From Azonexus sp. R2A61 (GTDB lineage: Bacteria > Pseudomonadota > Gammaproteobacteria > Burkholderiales > Rhodocyclaceae): DNA of 64,000 nucleotides. How positions within the stretch are numbered: the stretch's first letter is position 1; every line of letters starts with the position of its first letter. Shown here in pieces: positions 36,130-46,624 of this stretch. The translations under genes were made by a program, and so were the position numbers. The notes under the pieces are model-generated. The model had not been told where the DNA came from, did not search any database, and worked only from the letters and a program-made list of their open reading frames with translations. The DNA lies in contig NZ_JACBFO010000001.1 of NCBI RefSeq assembly GCF_021401135.1, positions 1-64,000 on the forward strand, read 5' to 3'.

Positions 36130-38925
36130 TCACGCTGGCCCGGAATAACGGTCCAGCCAGGCAGACAACACCGCATATAGCCGATCGGGATCGACCGGTT
36201 TGCCGATGTGGTCGTTCATGCCGGCCTGCATGCAGGCTTCCCGGTCCTCGTCGAAAGCACTGGCCGTCATCGCCAAAATCGGCACCTCGCGGCCGCCCGG
36301 CTGGGCGCGGATGGCACGGGTTGCCTCGATGCCGCCCAGCTCCGGCATCTGCAGGTCCATGACGATCGCCGCATAGCCGCCCCCGGAAAAGCGTTCGACG
36401 GCCAGCCGACCGTTCTCCACCGCATCGACCTCCAATCCTGCCAGTGCCAGCAGTTCGCCGGCGACTTCGCGGTTGATCGGATCGTCCTCGACGAGCAGGA
36501 TGCGACGCCCGCCATGACGGGCCGCGATACGCTGCTCGATCGGTTCATCCGTGCCCGTCACCGAAGGCAGAACGACCTCGGGCACCTGCGTCAGGGTCAG
36601 CGTCATCCAGAAACAACTGCCTTCGCCCGAGCGGCTGCTGACACCGACTTCGCCCCCCATCAAGCGCGCCAGATGGCGATTGATCGCCAGCCCGAGACCG
36701 GTTCCGCCATACTTGCGCGTGGTCGAATCGTCGGCCTGGACGAAGGCCTCGAACAAGTGCCGCTGCTGCGCCGGCGTCATGCCGATGCCGGTATCGGCCA
36801 CCTCGATGCGCAGGCTGACCGACTGACCTTCCCGCCCTTGCAGCAAAAGCTTGACGTCGATACTGCCGCGTTCCGAAAACTTGATCGCGTTACCGACGTA
36901 GTTGAGCAGCGCCTGCTCGATGCGCACCGGGTCGCCCCACAGCAGGTCGGGCACGTCATCCGCCACCTGCGCCTGCAATGAAAGCCCCTTGCCCTGGGCC
37001 CGCTCGCCCAGCATGTCAAGTACCTTGCCAACGATCCCGCGGCAGGAAAAGACCTGTTCGTCGAGCGTCAGGCGCCCGGCTTCGATTTTCGACAGATCCA
37101 GGATGTCATTGATGACGGCAAGCAGGTGCTGCGCCGAATCGGCCACTTTATCCAGGCGCTCGCTGATCTTGGGGTCGACCGCGTCCCGCCGCAATAAATG
37201 CGTGAAGCCGATGATGGCGTTCATCGGCGTACGGATTTCGTGACTCATGTTGGCCAGGAACGAACTCTTCGCCCGGCTGGCCGCTTCGGCCGCCTCTTTG
37301 GCGTCGGCCAGCTCGGCGGTTCTCGAAGCGACCAGTGCTTCGAGATCGCTGCGATAACCGGCCAGTTCGGCTTCGACCTGTTTGCGCTCGGTGATGTCGG
37401 TCGAAATGCCGCACAGCGCATAGACCGTCCCCTGCGCGTCGCGCAACGGAATCTTGATCGACAGATAGGCACGGGTGACACTGCCGTCGGCCAGGGTATT
37501 CACCTCCTCCTCGACCACGCGTTCGCCCTGCTCGATCACCCGGCGATCATTGCCGCGCAGCACTTCGACACTGCCGGAATCGAAGAAGGCCGCATCGGTC
37601 TGCCCGACGATGTCCTCCCGTGATCGCTGGAAGAGCTGGCAAACCCGCTCGTTGGCATAAAGATACGCGTAGTCCCGCCCCTTGATGAAAATGCAGGCTT
37701 CAACGCTGTCGAGGATGCTGTTCAGCTTGTCCTCGCTTTGCTTCAACGCCTGCTGCTGGGCCTGCTGACCCGCGTGGTAGCGCAGGATCAGGCGGCGCAT
37801 CCAGCGCGAGAAGAGCCAGGAAGCCGCCACCCCGAACGCCAGGGCCCCGAGCAACGCGGCAGACAAGCCGCCGATGCCTTCGAAACCGATCCGGAAATGC
37901 CGTTCCAGCGCTTCGCCCACCACGGTCAGCAGATCGTCGTCATAGGCCGTCACGATCAGGGTCCATCCCCAGGGCTGGATTTTCCTGACCATCGCCGTCT
38001 TCGCCACGACGGCATCGCTCTTCGGATGCTGCCACCGATAGGACAGGAACACCCCGCGATCGTCGGCCGCAGCCAGCAGGCGGCGGACCGTCTCGCGTGC
38101 ATCCTCGGGCAAGCGGTCGATCGGCAGGCGCTCGAATTCCGGGCGGGACGGCGACAACAGCAAGGTATCGTTGCCATCGACCACGGCGACATAACCGCTC
38201 TTGCCGAAATGCAGCGTCCGCAGTCGCTCGAGCGCTTCGGACTGCATTCTGGCCTCCCAGTGCTGCAGATAATCGCCACTGCCGATCAACCAGTCGTAAG
38301 GGGCAAAGTGGCGAACATAGGCCAGCTTGTCGGCCATTGCCTTGTCCTCCCCCGGCAAATACCAGCGATAGCGGGAAAAGCCTTCGCCGACCGGCTGACG
38401 GGCGGCGTCGATCAGACCGCGCATGATCCGGTGACCGGTATCGTCCTGATTGTCCGGTTTAAGCTGACCTTCAAGCTCGGGACTGGTCGGCAACAGGACG
38501 AAGCGGCCCTGCATGTCGTCGATGAAGTAGTAACCGCGACCGTCGAAGAAACGCAAGGCGCGCAAGGTCTCGACGATCAGACGTCGCACTTCCGCCGGCG
38601 ACTTGCGCGCGGATTCGCTGGCATGCAGGCTGCTCGCGATCTGGTGGGCCACATCGACCTGGGCCATCAGGCTTTGCCGGAGCACCGCCTCGGTACGTTG
38701 CCGGGTGAATTCCAGATAATCCACCACGCTGTCCATCTCGGCCCGCAGCCGATCCTGCACCTGCTCCTTGGCCAGTTGCTCGATGCGCAACAGCGAAGCC
38801 CGTTCCTCACGCACATGCTGCCAGGAGAAGAAGAGTCCGAGGGCCAGGGTCAGCAGAAAGACAATGACCAGCGTACCGATCAGGTGGATTCGTGGAACGG
38901 TTTTTTCGTCGGCGACAAGCGGCAC
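36130..38925 (-). CDS. Hybrid sensor histidine kinase: Cache-PAS-HisKA-HATPase-REC
   Basis: A 931-residue membrane kinase. Helix 1 at 13-33, a periplasmic sensor with two Cache modules (about 60-340: [38 protein letters not shown]), helix 2 at 350-372, PAS with PAC (400-515), and HisKA with [10 protein letters not shown] (His562). The HATPase has NAIKFS, DTGIGM and GTGLGLA. The receiver (806-925) has Asp857 in VMDLQMP and Lys909. A partner Hpt protein or regulator is not next to it. The adjacent icmF is on the same strand upstream but separated by a terminator, so any functional link is uncertain. Confidence 0.93.
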   Translation of the reverse strand: MPLVADEKTVPRIHLIGTLVIVFLLTLALGLFFSWQHVREERASLLRIEQLAKEQVQDRLRAEMDSVVDYLEFTRQRTEAVLRQSLMAQVDVAHQIASSLHASESARKSPAEVRRLIVETLRALRFFDGRGYYFIDDMQGRFVLLPTSPELEGQLKPDNQDDTGHRIMRGLIDAARQPVGEGFSRYRWYLPGEDKAMADKLAYVRHFAPYDWLIGSGDYLQHWEARMQSEALERLRTLHFGKSGYVAVVDGNDTLLLSPSRPEFERLPIDRLPEDARETVRRLLAAADDRGVFLSYRWQHPKSDAVVAKTAMVRKIQPWGWTLIVTAYDDDLLTVVGEALERHFRIGFEGIGGLSAALLGALAFGVAASWLFSRWMRRLILRYHAGQQAQQQALKQSEDKLNSILDSVEACIFIKGRDYAYLYANERVCQLFQRSREDIVGQTDAAFFDSGSVEVLRGNDRRVIEQGERVVEEEVNTLADGSVTRAYLSIKIPLRDAQGTVYALCGISTDITERKQVEAELAGYRSDLEALVASRTAELADAKEAAEAASRAKSSFLANMSHEIRTPMNAIIGFTHLLRRDAVDPKISERLDKVADSAQHLLAVINDILDLSKIEAGRLTLDEQVFSCRGIVGKVLDMLGERAQGKGLSLQAQVADDVPDLLWGDPVRIEQALLNYVGNAIKFSERGSIDVKLLLQGREGQSVSLRIEVADTGIGMTPAQQRHLFEAFVQADDSTTRKYGGTGLGLAINRHLARLMGGEVGVSSRSGEGSCFWMTLTLTQVPEVVLPSVTGTDEPIEQRIAARHGGRRILLVEDDPINREVAGELLALAGLEVDAVENGRLAVERFSGGGYAAIVMDLQMPELGGIEATRAIRAQPGGREVPILAMTASAFDEDREACMQAGMNDHIGKPVDPDRLYAVLSAWLDRYSGPA

Positions 38926-38935
38926 TGCAGATGAC

Positions 38936-39012
38936 CCGGAAACAGGAAATGACCAAGGGGCAGAAAACTATCACGAAAGTCATAGTCACACCGGTCAATT
39001 TCCTGTTTCCGG
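38936..39012. repeat. Inverted repeat with 19-base arms upstream of the hybrid kinase
   Basis: CCGGAAACAGGAAATGACC (38936-38954) and GGTCAATTTCCTGTTTCCGG (38993-39012) are complementary except for one extra T, separated by 38 bases. It lies between the icmF terminator and the kinase start codon. Confidence 0.8.
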
Positions 39013-39022
39013 ACAAAAAAAC

Positions 39023-39042
39023 GGCGGGGTCATGGCCCCGCC
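39023..39042 (-). terminator. Rho-independent terminator of icmF
   Basis: GGCGGGG and CCCCGCC pair around TCATGG. On the minus strand the stem is followed by GTTTTTTT. It lies 27 bases below the icmF stop codon. Confidence 0.9.
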
Positions 39043-39069
39043 TTTATCTGCCTCCACCCGTCTGGGTTC

Positions 39070-42000
39070 TTACATGCTGCGCCGGTACTGGCCGCCAACG
39101 TCGTAAAGCGCCGAGCTGATCTGGCCGAGCGAACAGTGGCGAACCGCTTCGACCAGTACCGCGAAGACATTGCCATCCTCGATCACGGCCTGCTTCAGTT
39201 TGTCGAGCATGATTGGCGCGGTCGACGCGTTCCTGGCGTGAAAATCGCGCAGGCGGGCGATCTGCGACTGCTTTTCCTCGTCGGTCGAACGGGCCAGCTC
39301 GATTTCCTGCTGCGCCATGCCCTTCGGGTTGAGGAAGGTATTGACGCCGATGATCGGGTAGGAGCCGTCGTGCTTCTTGTGCTCGTAGTACATCGACTCT
39401 TCCTGGATCTTGCCGCGCTGGTAGCCGGTTTCCATGGCGCCGAGCACGCCGCCGCGCGAGGCGATGGCTTCGAATTCCTTCAACACGGCCTCCTCGACCA
39501 GGTCGGTCAGCTCGTCGATGACGAAGGCGCCCTGGTTCGGGTTTTCGTTCTTCGACACGCCCCATTCGCGGTTGATGATCAGCTGGATGGCCATGGCGCG
39601 GCGCACCGACTCTTCCGTCGGCGTCGTGATCGCCTCGTCGTAGGCATTGGTGTGCAGCGAGTTGCAGTTGTCGTAGATGGCGATCAGCGCCTGCAGCGTC
39701 GTGCGGATATCGTTGAAGTCCATTTCCTGCGCGTGCAGCGAACGGCCGGAAGTCTGAATATGGTATTTCAGCTTCTGGCTGCGTTCGTTGGCGCCGTACT
39801 TGTTCTTCATCGCCACCGCCCAGATGCGACGGGCGACGCGGCCGATCACCGAATATTCCGGGTCCATGCCGTTGGAGAAGAAGAAGCTCAGGTTGGGCGC
39901 GAAATCATCGATGTGCATGCCGCGCGCCAGGTAGCTTTCAACGTAGGTGAAGCCGTTCGAGAGCGTGAAGGCCAGCTGGCTGATCGGGTTGGCGCCGGCT
40001 TCGGCGATGTGATAGCCGGAGATCGACACCGAGTAGAAGTTCTGCACCTGGTTATGGACGAAGAATTCCTGGATGTCGCCCATCATCTTCAGCGCGAATT
40101 CGGTCGAGAAGATGCAGGTGTTCTGGCCCTGGTCTTCCTTGAGGATGTCGGCCTGGACGGTGCCGCGCACGGTCTTGAGCACCCATTCGCGGATCTTCTC
40201 GGCTTCGTCCTCGGTCGGCTGACGGCCATTCTCTTTTTCAAACTTGGCCAGCTGCTGGTCGATGGCAGTGTTGAAGAAGCAGGCCAGGATGATCGGTGCC
40301 GGGCCGTTGATCGTCATCGACACCGAGGTCGTCGGGCAGACCAGGTCGAAGCCGTCGTAGAGCACCTTCATGTCGTCGAGGGTGGCGATCGACACACCGG
40401 AGTTGCCGATCTTGCCGTAGATGTCCGGACGCTCGTCGGGGTCGCAGCCGTACAGCGTCACCGAGTCGAAGGCGGTCGACAGCCGGTGCGCCGGCATGCC
40501 TTCGGAGACCTTCTTGAAGCGGCGGTTGGTGCGGAAGGCGTCGCCTTCGCCGGCGAACATCCGGGTCGGGTCCTCGCCCTCGCGCTTGAAGGCGAAGACG
40601 CCGGCGGTATAGGGGAAGGAACCGGGGACGTTCTCCTTCATCAGGAAGCGCAGGATCTCGCCGTCGTCGGTGTACTTGGGCAGGATGACCTTGCGGATCT
40701 TAGTGCCGGACAGCGATTCGGAGGTCAGCTTGGTGCGGATTTCCTTGTCGCGGATCTTGACCACGTATTCGTCGCCGCTATAGGCCTCAACGGTCTGCGG
40801 CCACATGTCGAGCAGCTTCTTCGCCTTGCCGTCCTGCTGGCTGTCCTTGAGCGCCTGCAGTTCGGAGAATTCGACGGTCGACTTGTCGCAGGCGGCAAAA
40901 ATGCCCTGGGCGATGCGCAGCGACTGGCGCTCGCGGGCGATCGTCACCTGCTCGTCGACATGCTTGTGGTAGCCGCGCACCGCGTCGGCGATCTCGGCCA
41001 GATAACGGACGCGGGCGGTCGGCACGATGGCGCGGCTGGCCGACGACTGGCGGACGCTGACCAAAGGCAGCGCACCCGGCTTCAGCTGCAGGCCCTTGTC
41101 GGTCAGCGCCGGAACCAGCGCCTGGTAGAGCGCGGTGACGCCATCGTCGTTGAAGCGCGCGGCCATGGTGCCGAACACCGGCATTTCCTCGGTCGGCGTC
41201 GTGAAGGCTTCGCGGTTGCGCTGGTACTGCTTGCGCACGTCGCGCAGCGCATCCTCGGCGCCCTTGCGGTCGAACTTGTTGATCGCCACGAAGTCGGCGA
41301 AGTCGAGCATGTCGATCTTCTCGAGTTGCGAGGCAGCGCCGAACTCCGGCGTCATCACGTACAGCGACAGATCGACGAAGGGCACGATGGCGGCGTTGCC
41401 CTGACCGATGCCGGAAGTTTCGACGACGACCAGGTCGAAGCCGGCCAGCTTGCAGGCGGCGATGACCTCGGGCAGCGCCACGGAAATTTCGCTACCGGTA
41501 TCGCGGGTGGCCAGCGAGCGCATGAAGATGGCCGGATGCTCGATGGCGTTCATGCGGATGCGGTCGCCGAGCAATGCGCCGCCAGTGCGCTTGCGCGACG
41601 GGTCGATGGAGACGATGCCGATGTTCACGCTGTCGCCCTGGTCGAGGCGGAAGCGGCGGACCAGTTCGTCGGTCAGCGAGGACTTGCCGGCGCCGCCGGT
41701 GCCGGTGATGCCGAGCACCGGCGTGCTCAGTTCGGCGGCGGCCTTGAGCAGCGGCTCCTTGAGTTGCGGCGCCGAGCCGTTTTCGAGCAGCGTGATGACC
41801 CGCGCCAGCAGGCGGCGGTCACCGGCGCGCAGGCCGGCCAGCACCTGCTCGGCGCCCGGCACGCCCTGCTCGGCGACATCGTAGTCGGATTGTTCGACGA
41901 CTTCGTTGATCATCCCCTGCAGACCCATCTGCACGCCGTCTTCCGGCGCGTAGATGCGGGTCACGCCGTAGGCGTGCAGTTCCTTGATCTCGGCCGGCAC

Positions 42001-42333
42001 GATGACGCCGCCACCGCCGCCGAAGACCTTGATGTGCTCGCCGCCGTTGGCCTTGAGCAGGTCGATCATGTACTTGAAGAACTCGACGTGACCGCCCTGG
42101 TAGCTGGTGATGCAGATGCCCTGCGCGTCTTCCTGCAGCGCGGCATTGACGATCTCCTGCACCGAGCGGTTGTGGCCGAGGTGGATGACTTCGGAACCGG
42201 TCGACTGCAGGATGCGGCGCATGATGTTGATCGATGCGTCATGGCCGTCGAAGAGCGAGGCGGCAGTGACGAAACGGACCTTGTTCTTCGGCTTGTAGGG
42301 AACGAGTTTCTTGGCGACGGAAAGATCGGTCAT
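39070..42333 (-). CDS. icmF: Fused isobutyryl-CoA mutase / G-protein chaperone IcmF
   Basis: A 1087-residue adenosylcobalamin enzyme that interconverts isobutyryl-CoA and n-butyryl-CoA (some also pivalyl-/isovaleryl-CoA). Domains: N-terminal B12-binding with the cobalt-ligating His31 (SLFDGHDAS), a MeaB/MeaI-type GTPase with P-loop GTGGAGKS at 211-218, and a C-terminal mutase TIM barrel. Phe in [22 protein letters not shown] marks isobutyryl- rather than methylmalonyl-CoA mutases. ATG 42333 matches the family start (MTDLSVAKK); an earlier ATG at 42390 adds 19 residues. The AraC-type regulator gene diverges 142 bases away. Confidence 0.94.
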   Translation of the reverse strand: MTDLSVAKKLVPYKPKNKVRFVTAASLFDGHDASINIMRRILQSTGSEVIHLGHNRSVQEIVNAALQEDAQGICITSYQGGHVEFFKYMIDLLKANGGEHIKVFGGGGGVIVPAEIKELHAYGVTRIYAPEDGVQMGLQGMINEVVEQSDYDVAEQGVPGAEQVLAGLRAGDRRLLARVITLLENGSAPQLKEPLLKAAAELSTPVLGITGTGGAGKSSLTDELVRRFRLDQGDSVNIGIVSIDPSRKRTGGALLGDRIRMNAIEHPAIFMRSLATRDTGSEISVALPEVIAACKLAGFDLVVVETSGIGQGNAAIVPFVDLSLYVMTPEFGAASQLEKIDMLDFADFVAINKFDRKGAEDALRDVRKQYQRNREAFTTPTEEMPVFGTMAARFNDDGVTALYQALVPALTDKGLQLKPGALPLVSVRQSSASRAIVPTARVRYLAEIADAVRGYHKHVDEQVTIARERQSLRIAQGIFAACDKSTVEFSELQALKDSQQDGKAKKLLDMWPQTVEAYSGDEYVVKIRDKEIRTKLTSESLSGTKIRKVILPKYTDDGEILRFLMKENVPGSFPYTAGVFAFKREGEDPTRMFAGEGDAFRTNRRFKKVSEGMPAHRLSTAFDSVTLYGCDPDERPDIYGKIGNSGVSIATLDDMKVLYDGFDLVCPTTSVSMTINGPAPIILACFFNTAIDQQLAKFEKENGRQPTEDEAEKIREWVLKTVRGTVQADILKEDQGQNTCIFSTEFALKMMGDIQEFFVHNQVQNFYSVSISGYHIAEAGANPISQLAFTLSNGFTYVESYLARGMHIDDFAPNLSFFFSNGMDPEYSVIGRVARRIWAVAMKNKYGANERSQKLKYHIQTSGRSLHAQEMDFNDIRTTLQALIAIYDNCNSLHTNAYDEAITTPTEESVRRAMAIQLIINREWGVSKNENPNQGAFVIDELTDLVEEAVLKEFEAIASRGGVLGAMETGYQRGKIQEESMYYEHKKHDGSYPIIGVNTFLNPKGMAQQEIELARSTDEEKQSQIARLRDFHARNASTAPIMLDKLKQAVIEDGNVFAVLVEAVRHCSLGQISSALYDVGGQYRRSM

Positions 42334-42475
42334 GACATCGGCCTCGCTGGAAATGACGGGAAGGCGCTCATGGTAGGCCGCTTTCGCCACCCGGCCATTG
42401 TCGTGACTGACGACAATCGTGCAAATTCCGCCAAGGTGCTAAGCTATCACGGTCGACACCCCGGAAAGCCCAAAA

Positions 42476-43543
42476 ATGCTGCAACGCAACAACCTGAAAG
42501 CGACACAGCGCACGCAAGCCACTGTTGCAATGGGTTTTGTCACCGGCATGCTGGCCGGCGTCGCCCGCCGGAAAATCGATGTACACCCGCTGCTCGCTGC
42601 CAACGGCATCGATATTGCAGACACCGCCAGCCGGATTCCGGTGGCCAGCTATGCCGCCCTGTACAACCTGCTCAACCGCGAACTCGACGACGAGGGTTTC
42701 GCGCTGTTTGCCCAGCCGATGCGCGTCGGCAGTTTCGAGTTCCTCTGCCGCGGCTGCCTCAGCGCACCGACGCTGGCCGAGGCGCTGCAACGGGCCAGCC
42801 GCTTCCTGCGCCTGGTCCTGCCCGACTTGGCGGTGAGCGTCCGCCGCAGCCGCGGCAACGCCGAACTGGCGATCGCCGAAACCCGGCGCCTCGCCGAGCA
42901 GCCCGACGACCCCGGCCGGGTGTTCGCCTTCGAATGGCTGCTGCGCCTGCTGCACGGCCTCGCCTGCTGGCTGGCCGGGCGCGGCCTGGCCCTCGACAGC
43001 GTCATCTTTCCCTACCGCAAGCCGGCGCATTTCGCCGACTACGCGCTGATCTTCACCGAGGATTCGCGTTTCGCACCGACCGTGCCCGGCGGCACCGGCA
43101 CGCTGGTCGCCGCCTTCAACGCCAACCTGCTCGACCTGCCGGTGCGCCGCGACGAGGCCGCGCTGAGCACCTTCCTCGACGGCGCGCCGGGCAAGATCAC
43201 CACGCTCTACCGGCGCGACCGCGAGATGGTCACCCGCGTCCGCGACCTGTTGCGGGCGGCATTACCGCATCCGCTGACGCTGGAAGATGTTGCCGGGAAG
43301 CTGCATCTCTCTGCCCGCACACTGCACCGGCGCCTTGAAGACGAGGGCTCCAGTTTCCGCGCGATCAAGGATGCATTGCGTCGGGACATGGCATTGGCCC
43401 AGCTGGACAAAACCGGCGACAGCATCGCACGGGTTGCCAACGATCTCGGTTATGCCGATACCTCTGCCTTTTACCGGGCGTTCATCGAGTGGACCGGGCT
43501 GTCGCCGGCGGCTTACCGGAAAAAACACGTTCCCCAAGCCTGA
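42476..43543 (+). CDS. AraC family transcriptional regulator (OruR-like)
   Basis: A 355-residue regulator with an N-terminal arabinose-binding-like domain of the OruR/ArgR type (about 25-215) and a C-terminal AraC double helix-turn-helix (265-350: LTLEDVAGKLHLSARTLHRRL and DLGYADTSAFYRAFIEWTGL). Divergence from icmF suggests it controls short-chain or branched acyl-CoA metabolism; the ligand is unknown. The exact start is uncertain, since Met19 would also fit. Confidence 0.85.
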   Translation: MLQRNNLKATQRTQATVAMGFVTGMLAGVARRKIDVHPLLAANGIDIADTASRIPVASYAALYNLLNRELDDEGFALFAQPMRVGSFEFLCRGCLSAPTLAEALQRASRFLRLVLPDLAVSVRRSRGNAELAIAETRRLAEQPDDPGRVFAFEWLLRLLHGLACWLAGRGLALDSVIFPYRKPAHFADYALIFTEDSRFAPTVPGGTGTLVAAFNANLLDLPVRRDEAALSTFLDGAPGKITTLYRRDREMVTRVRDLLRAALPHPLTLEDVAGKLHLSARTLHRRLEDEGSSFRAIKDALRRDMALAQLDKTGDSIARVANDLGYADTSAFYRAFIEWTGLSPAAYRKKHVPQA

Positions 43544-43555
43544 ATCAGCAACAGC

Positions 43556-44989
43556 TTACCGGACTGATACGGTCGACGCCTTCCACAGCGGACTTTGCCA
43601 GCGGTAGAAGGGCGTCAGGCTGCCCGGTTTGTCGGCCTGCTTGTCGGTGACCAGCGTCTTCAGGCTGACCGTTTCGAAGGTGGTGCGGTAGCGGTCGCCG
43701 TTGCGCACTTCGCGCGCCGCCAGCATCTGCTGGCCGCCCGGCACCCAGCCGGCGAATTCGACGTAGCCGAGGTTGGGGTTGTCGAAAGCCGGCGGCACCA
43801 CATCGACCGTCCAGCCGTCGGCGCCCTTGCGGAACACCCACATCTCGCGCCAGGTATCGAGCGGCTGCACGGCCAGCGCCAGCGCATCGGCCTGCGGCGC
43901 CACGGCGGCCGAGGCCGGCCAGACGATGCCCCAGGTGCAGCGGGTGAGCAGCGGCTTCTTCTCGTCGTGCGTCGCATCGACCAGATGCACGCAGCTTTCA
44001 CCCGGCTGGCCGGCGGTGACTTTCACACCGAGGCCGGCGGCGACCTTGGTCGGCGCCTGCGGTATCCCCGGCTCGGCGGCCCAGCGCGAAGCGCCGACAC
44101 GGATGGCGGCGTCGCTATACACGGCAGCGTCGGTTTCCATCAGCTCGCTCTGGTTGATCGCCGCCAGTTCGTCGATGGCGCGGGCGGCGGCATCGCGGGC
44201 GGCGTTAGCGCCCACTTCGGGACGGCGGGCGCGCTGGTAGGCGAGGCTGGACCAGACGCCGGCCTTGCGCAGGTGCAGGCGGTTCTTCAGCACTTCCGGC
44301 AACTTGCCCAGCGCCACGCGCTCCAGCACTTCGGCACGCCAGTTGTCGTAGACGAAGCGTTCCGGCGGCGTCAGTGTCGGCGGCACGCATTCGTGGCGGG
44401 TCAGCGACAGCGCCGCCAGCGCCTTCTGGATGTCGGTCGACGGCAGCGCGAGGACGCGGCGCTGGGCGTCGCCGTTGCTGCACAACTGCACCTGGCCGTC
44501 GCGCTCGTAGCTGACCAGGTTCATGCCATAGGCGGCGGCGACTTCCAGATGCGCCGCCAGCGTTTCGCCGGCCTTGCCGCTACGGCCGGCGGTGGCACGG
44601 CGGGCCAGGCGGTCGCTCATGTTGCCGAGCGCGTCGAACACCTCGCCGTCGATGCTGCCGGCCGGCGCAGCGCGCAGGTAGGCGGCGGCATAACTGATGC
44701 CCAGCGCCTCCGATCCCGGCGTGTCCTTGAGGAAGCGCACGACCGACAGCAACTCCGGCGCGTCTTCGGCCTTCAGCGACTGCACGCGCACCTGGCTGGC
44801 CTTGATGTAGCCGGCGCGTTCGCGGCGGTGGTCATAAACTTGCAGGAAATCGCCTTTCTCGCCGCGGATTTCCAGGCTGTCGCCCTGCCAGAGCACGGCC
44901 TGCTGGGCGGCTGAATCCTTCGGCGCGGCGCGCAGTGCCGACTGGTCCTGGGTGACGATGGCGATGACGGTGAGAGCGATGGCGAGCAT
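43556..44989 (-). CDS. Exported protein with an N-terminal SH3-like segment
   Basis: A 477-residue protein of unknown function. The N-terminus MLAIALTVIAIVTQDQSALR is a signal or anchor. Residues about 18-70 resemble a bacterial SH3 domain (ALRAAPKDSA, WQGDSLEIRGEKGDFLQVYD, YIKASQVRV). The rest has no family I recognise and contains a few Cys (QLCSNGD, HECVPP, SCVHLV, TRCTWG). It starts 2 bases after the SPFH gene ends, so they form an operon. Confidence 0.75.
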   Translation of the reverse strand: MLAIALTVIAIVTQDQSALRAAPKDSAAQQAVLWQGDSLEIRGEKGDFLQVYDHRRERAGYIKASQVRVQSLKAEDAPELLSVVRFLKDTPGSEALGISYAAAYLRAAPAGSIDGEVFDALGNMSDRLARRATAGRSGKAGETLAAHLEVAAAYGMNLVSYERDGQVQLCSNGDAQRRVLALPSTDIQKALAALSLTRHECVPPTLTPPERFVYDNWRAEVLERVALGKLPEVLKNRLHLRKAGVWSSLAYQRARRPEVGANAARDAAARAIDELAAINQSELMETDAAVYSDAAIRVGASRWAAEPGIPQAPTKVAAGLGVKVTAGQPGESCVHLVDATHDEKKPLLTRCTWGIVWPASAAVAPQADALALAVQPLDTWREMWVFRKGADGWTVDVVPPAFDNPNLGYVEFAGWVPGGQQMLAAREVRNGDRYRTTFETVSLKTLVTDKQADKPGSLTPFYRWQSPLWKASTVSVR

Positions 44990-44991
44990 GA

Positions 44992-46269
44992 TTATTGACC
45001 TTCCTGCGGAGCTTGTTCGTAACCCATGTCCTGCGGCTGCGCAGCCGGCTTGCCGAGCAGGGTGTTGCCGATGAAGCTGCCATCGGCCGGCGGCGGCGCG
45101 ATGATCACGGAAATCTTGTCGGACAGCTTGTCGGCCATGGTCTTCTGGATGAGCAGCGGGTTCTTCTGGATGAGGGCGCCGTCACGCGCCAGTTGTTCGC
45201 TGGCGATCTTGCCCAGACGCTCCTGGCGGTAGGCTTCGGCGTCGGCCAGCTTGCGCCGCGATTCGGCTTCGCCCTGCGCCTCGATCTGGCGGGCCTGCGA
45301 ATTGGCTTCGGCAGCCTTGATGCGGGAAATTTTCTCGGCCTCGGCTTCCAGGCCGCGCTGCTCGATCTGCTTCTGCTTGAACGGCAGGATGTGCTTCATC
45401 GCCTCGGCCTGCGCCTTGGCGGCGATGATCTGCTCCTGACCGGCAGCTTCGGCGGCCCTTTCACGGCGCACCTTGTCGGCTTCTGCTTCCAGGTCGGTCT
45501 GCTTGACCTGCTTTTCCTTCAGCTCCAGCGTATAGCGCATCTTCTCGCTGGCCAGTTCCTCGGCGAGCAAGCGATCCATGCCGCTGCGGTACTCGGCCGG
45601 CAGTTCAACCTTGCCGATCATCACCGCCTGCAGCTTGATGCCATCCTTGCCGAGCATTTCGCTCAGCTCGCCCTCGACGGTTTCCTTGATCTCCTGACGC
45701 TTGGTCGAGAAGATTTCGCGCACCGTGTAGCGCGCCAGTGTCTTGTAGAGCACGCCCTGCGCCGCCGGCTCGACCACCTGGCCGGCGATGTCGTCCGGCA
45801 GGTTGCGGGCGACGGCCGCCAGGCGGGCCGGATCGAGCGCATAACGGATGGTGACATCGACACCGATGGACAGGCCTTCCACCGTCTGGAACGGCGCTTC
45901 GCCCTCGGCGCTGGCGCCTTCGCTCGGACGATAGATCTGGTCGCGCAGCGAGAAGCGACGCATTTCATGCAGGCCGGGAATGACCAGCACGGCGCCCTCG
46001 CGCACCTCGGTGGCGTCGCCGGTCAGCTGGTTGATACGCACGCCGGCTTCGCCGCGCGTCACGCTCTGCATCGGCGGATTCTTGGTCAGCGCATAGCCGC
46101 CGATGGCGGCGATGGACAGCGCGATGATGCCGACGCGGGCCCGATAGACGCCGCGGCCCAGTTGCCCGGCGGCTTGTGCGCCGTGACCGGCCAGATTGCC
46201 GGCGGAACTGCCGGCCTTGCCCACCGAACTGCGCAGTTTGCCGAGCATTTCCAGAAAACGTTCTTTCAT
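44992..46269 (-). CDS. SPFH-domain (prohibitin/HflK-like) membrane protein
   Basis: A 425-residue protein. A hydrophilic N-terminus with a Gly/Ala stretch precedes one membrane helix (about 47-64, VGIIALSIAAIGGYAL). The SPFH domain follows (70-240: EGAVLVIPGLHEMRRFSLRD), then an Ala/Glu/Lys coiled coil (240-370). Prohibitin-like proteins form ring scaffolds in the inner membrane. ATG 46269 has GAGGAAC upstream. It diverges from the RHH-PspA-YqiJ-YqiK operon and pairs with the SH3-like gene. Confidence 0.87.
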   Translation of the reverse strand: MKERFLEMLGKLRSSVGKAGSSAGNLAGHGAQAAGQLGRGVYRARVGIIALSIAAIGGYALTKNPPMQSVTRGEAGVRINQLTGDATEVREGAVLVIPGLHEMRRFSLRDQIYRPSEGASAEGEAPFQTVEGLSIGVDVTIRYALDPARLAAVARNLPDDIAGQVVEPAAQGVLYKTLARYTVREIFSTKRQEIKETVEGELSEMLGKDGIKLQAVMIGKVELPAEYRSGMDRLLAEELASEKMRYTLELKEKQVKQTDLEAEADKVRRERAAEAAGQEQIIAAKAQAEAMKHILPFKQKQIEQRGLEAEAEKISRIKAAEANSQARQIEAQGEAESRRKLADAEAYRQERLGKIASEQLARDGALIQKNPLLIQKTMADKLSDKISVIIAPPPADGSFIGNTLLGKPAAQPQDMGYEQAPQEGQ

Positions 46270-46489
46270 GATGTTCCTCCTCAAGAGCGATCTTCACGCC
46301 GGGGAAGACTCCCCTTTGCCGGCAGCGTGAAGATCGTTGTCGCTACCGGCCTTGCATGGAACGCATCTTCCGGCGACATGACAGGAGGAAGCCATGCCGC
46401 CGCGGGGCGACTTCGGTATGACAAGGGAAGCCATGCCGACGGCGTGTGAGGAAATGTTCACGAGCGACGACGGCGGGAAATGAAAATCC

Positions 46490-46499
46490 TGCGGTCGAC
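46490..46499 (+). repeat. TGCGGTCGAC interspersed element in the divergent region
   Basis: Exact copy, 50 bases upstream of the -35 box of the RHH-PspA operon. Confidence 0.7.
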
Positions 46500-46548
46500 C
46501 TTCTGTTTTTCCTGAAATTGACTTCGGTTTGCCCACGGCATTAGTCCG

Positions 46549-46577
46549 TTGACATAACAAAACAACCCGCCTAGCAT
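46549..46577 (+). promoter_or_regulatory. Sigma-70 type promoter of the RHH-pspA-yqiJ-yqiK operon
   Basis: A perfect -35 TTGACA (46549-46554), 17-base spacer and -10 TAGCAT (46572-46577). The start point would fall near 46584, inside the inverted repeat 46580-46605. Confidence 0.75.
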
Positions 46578-46579
46578 TT

Positions 46580-46605
46580 GTACGCAATCGCATACGATTG
46601 CTTAC
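46580..46605. promoter_or_regulatory. Inverted-repeat operator candidate over the transcription start
   Basis: GTACGCAATCG and CGATTGCTTAC (10 of 11 complementary) are separated by CATA. Its position over the start point and 20 bases above an RHH-like gene fits autorepression. Confidence 0.65.
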
Positions 46606-46624
46606 AGCATTCAGGAGGACAGCC

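Larger units (their letters stand above)
46270..46624. other. 355-base divergent intergenic region of the membrane module
   Basis: It contains a 13-base direct repeat GGAAGCCATGCCG (46387-46399 and 46426-46438), one TGCGGTCGAC element (46490-46499), then an AT-rich section with the plus-strand promoter and an inverted-repeat operator candidate. I see no open frame worth calling. Confidence 0.6.

Noticed and set aside
39136-43338. A 1400-codon open frame on the plus strand across icmF and the AraC gene
   Set aside because: It is antisense to icmF, whose homology is unambiguous. Long antisense frames are expected in GC-rich DNA with strong third-position bias.
12655-44451. Near matches such as GGCGGTCGAC and CGCGGTCGAC (for example 12655, 14135, 18065, 39217, 40466)
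   Set aside because: These are coding, one mismatch off, and at a frequency that codon usage could explain. I did not count them as elements.
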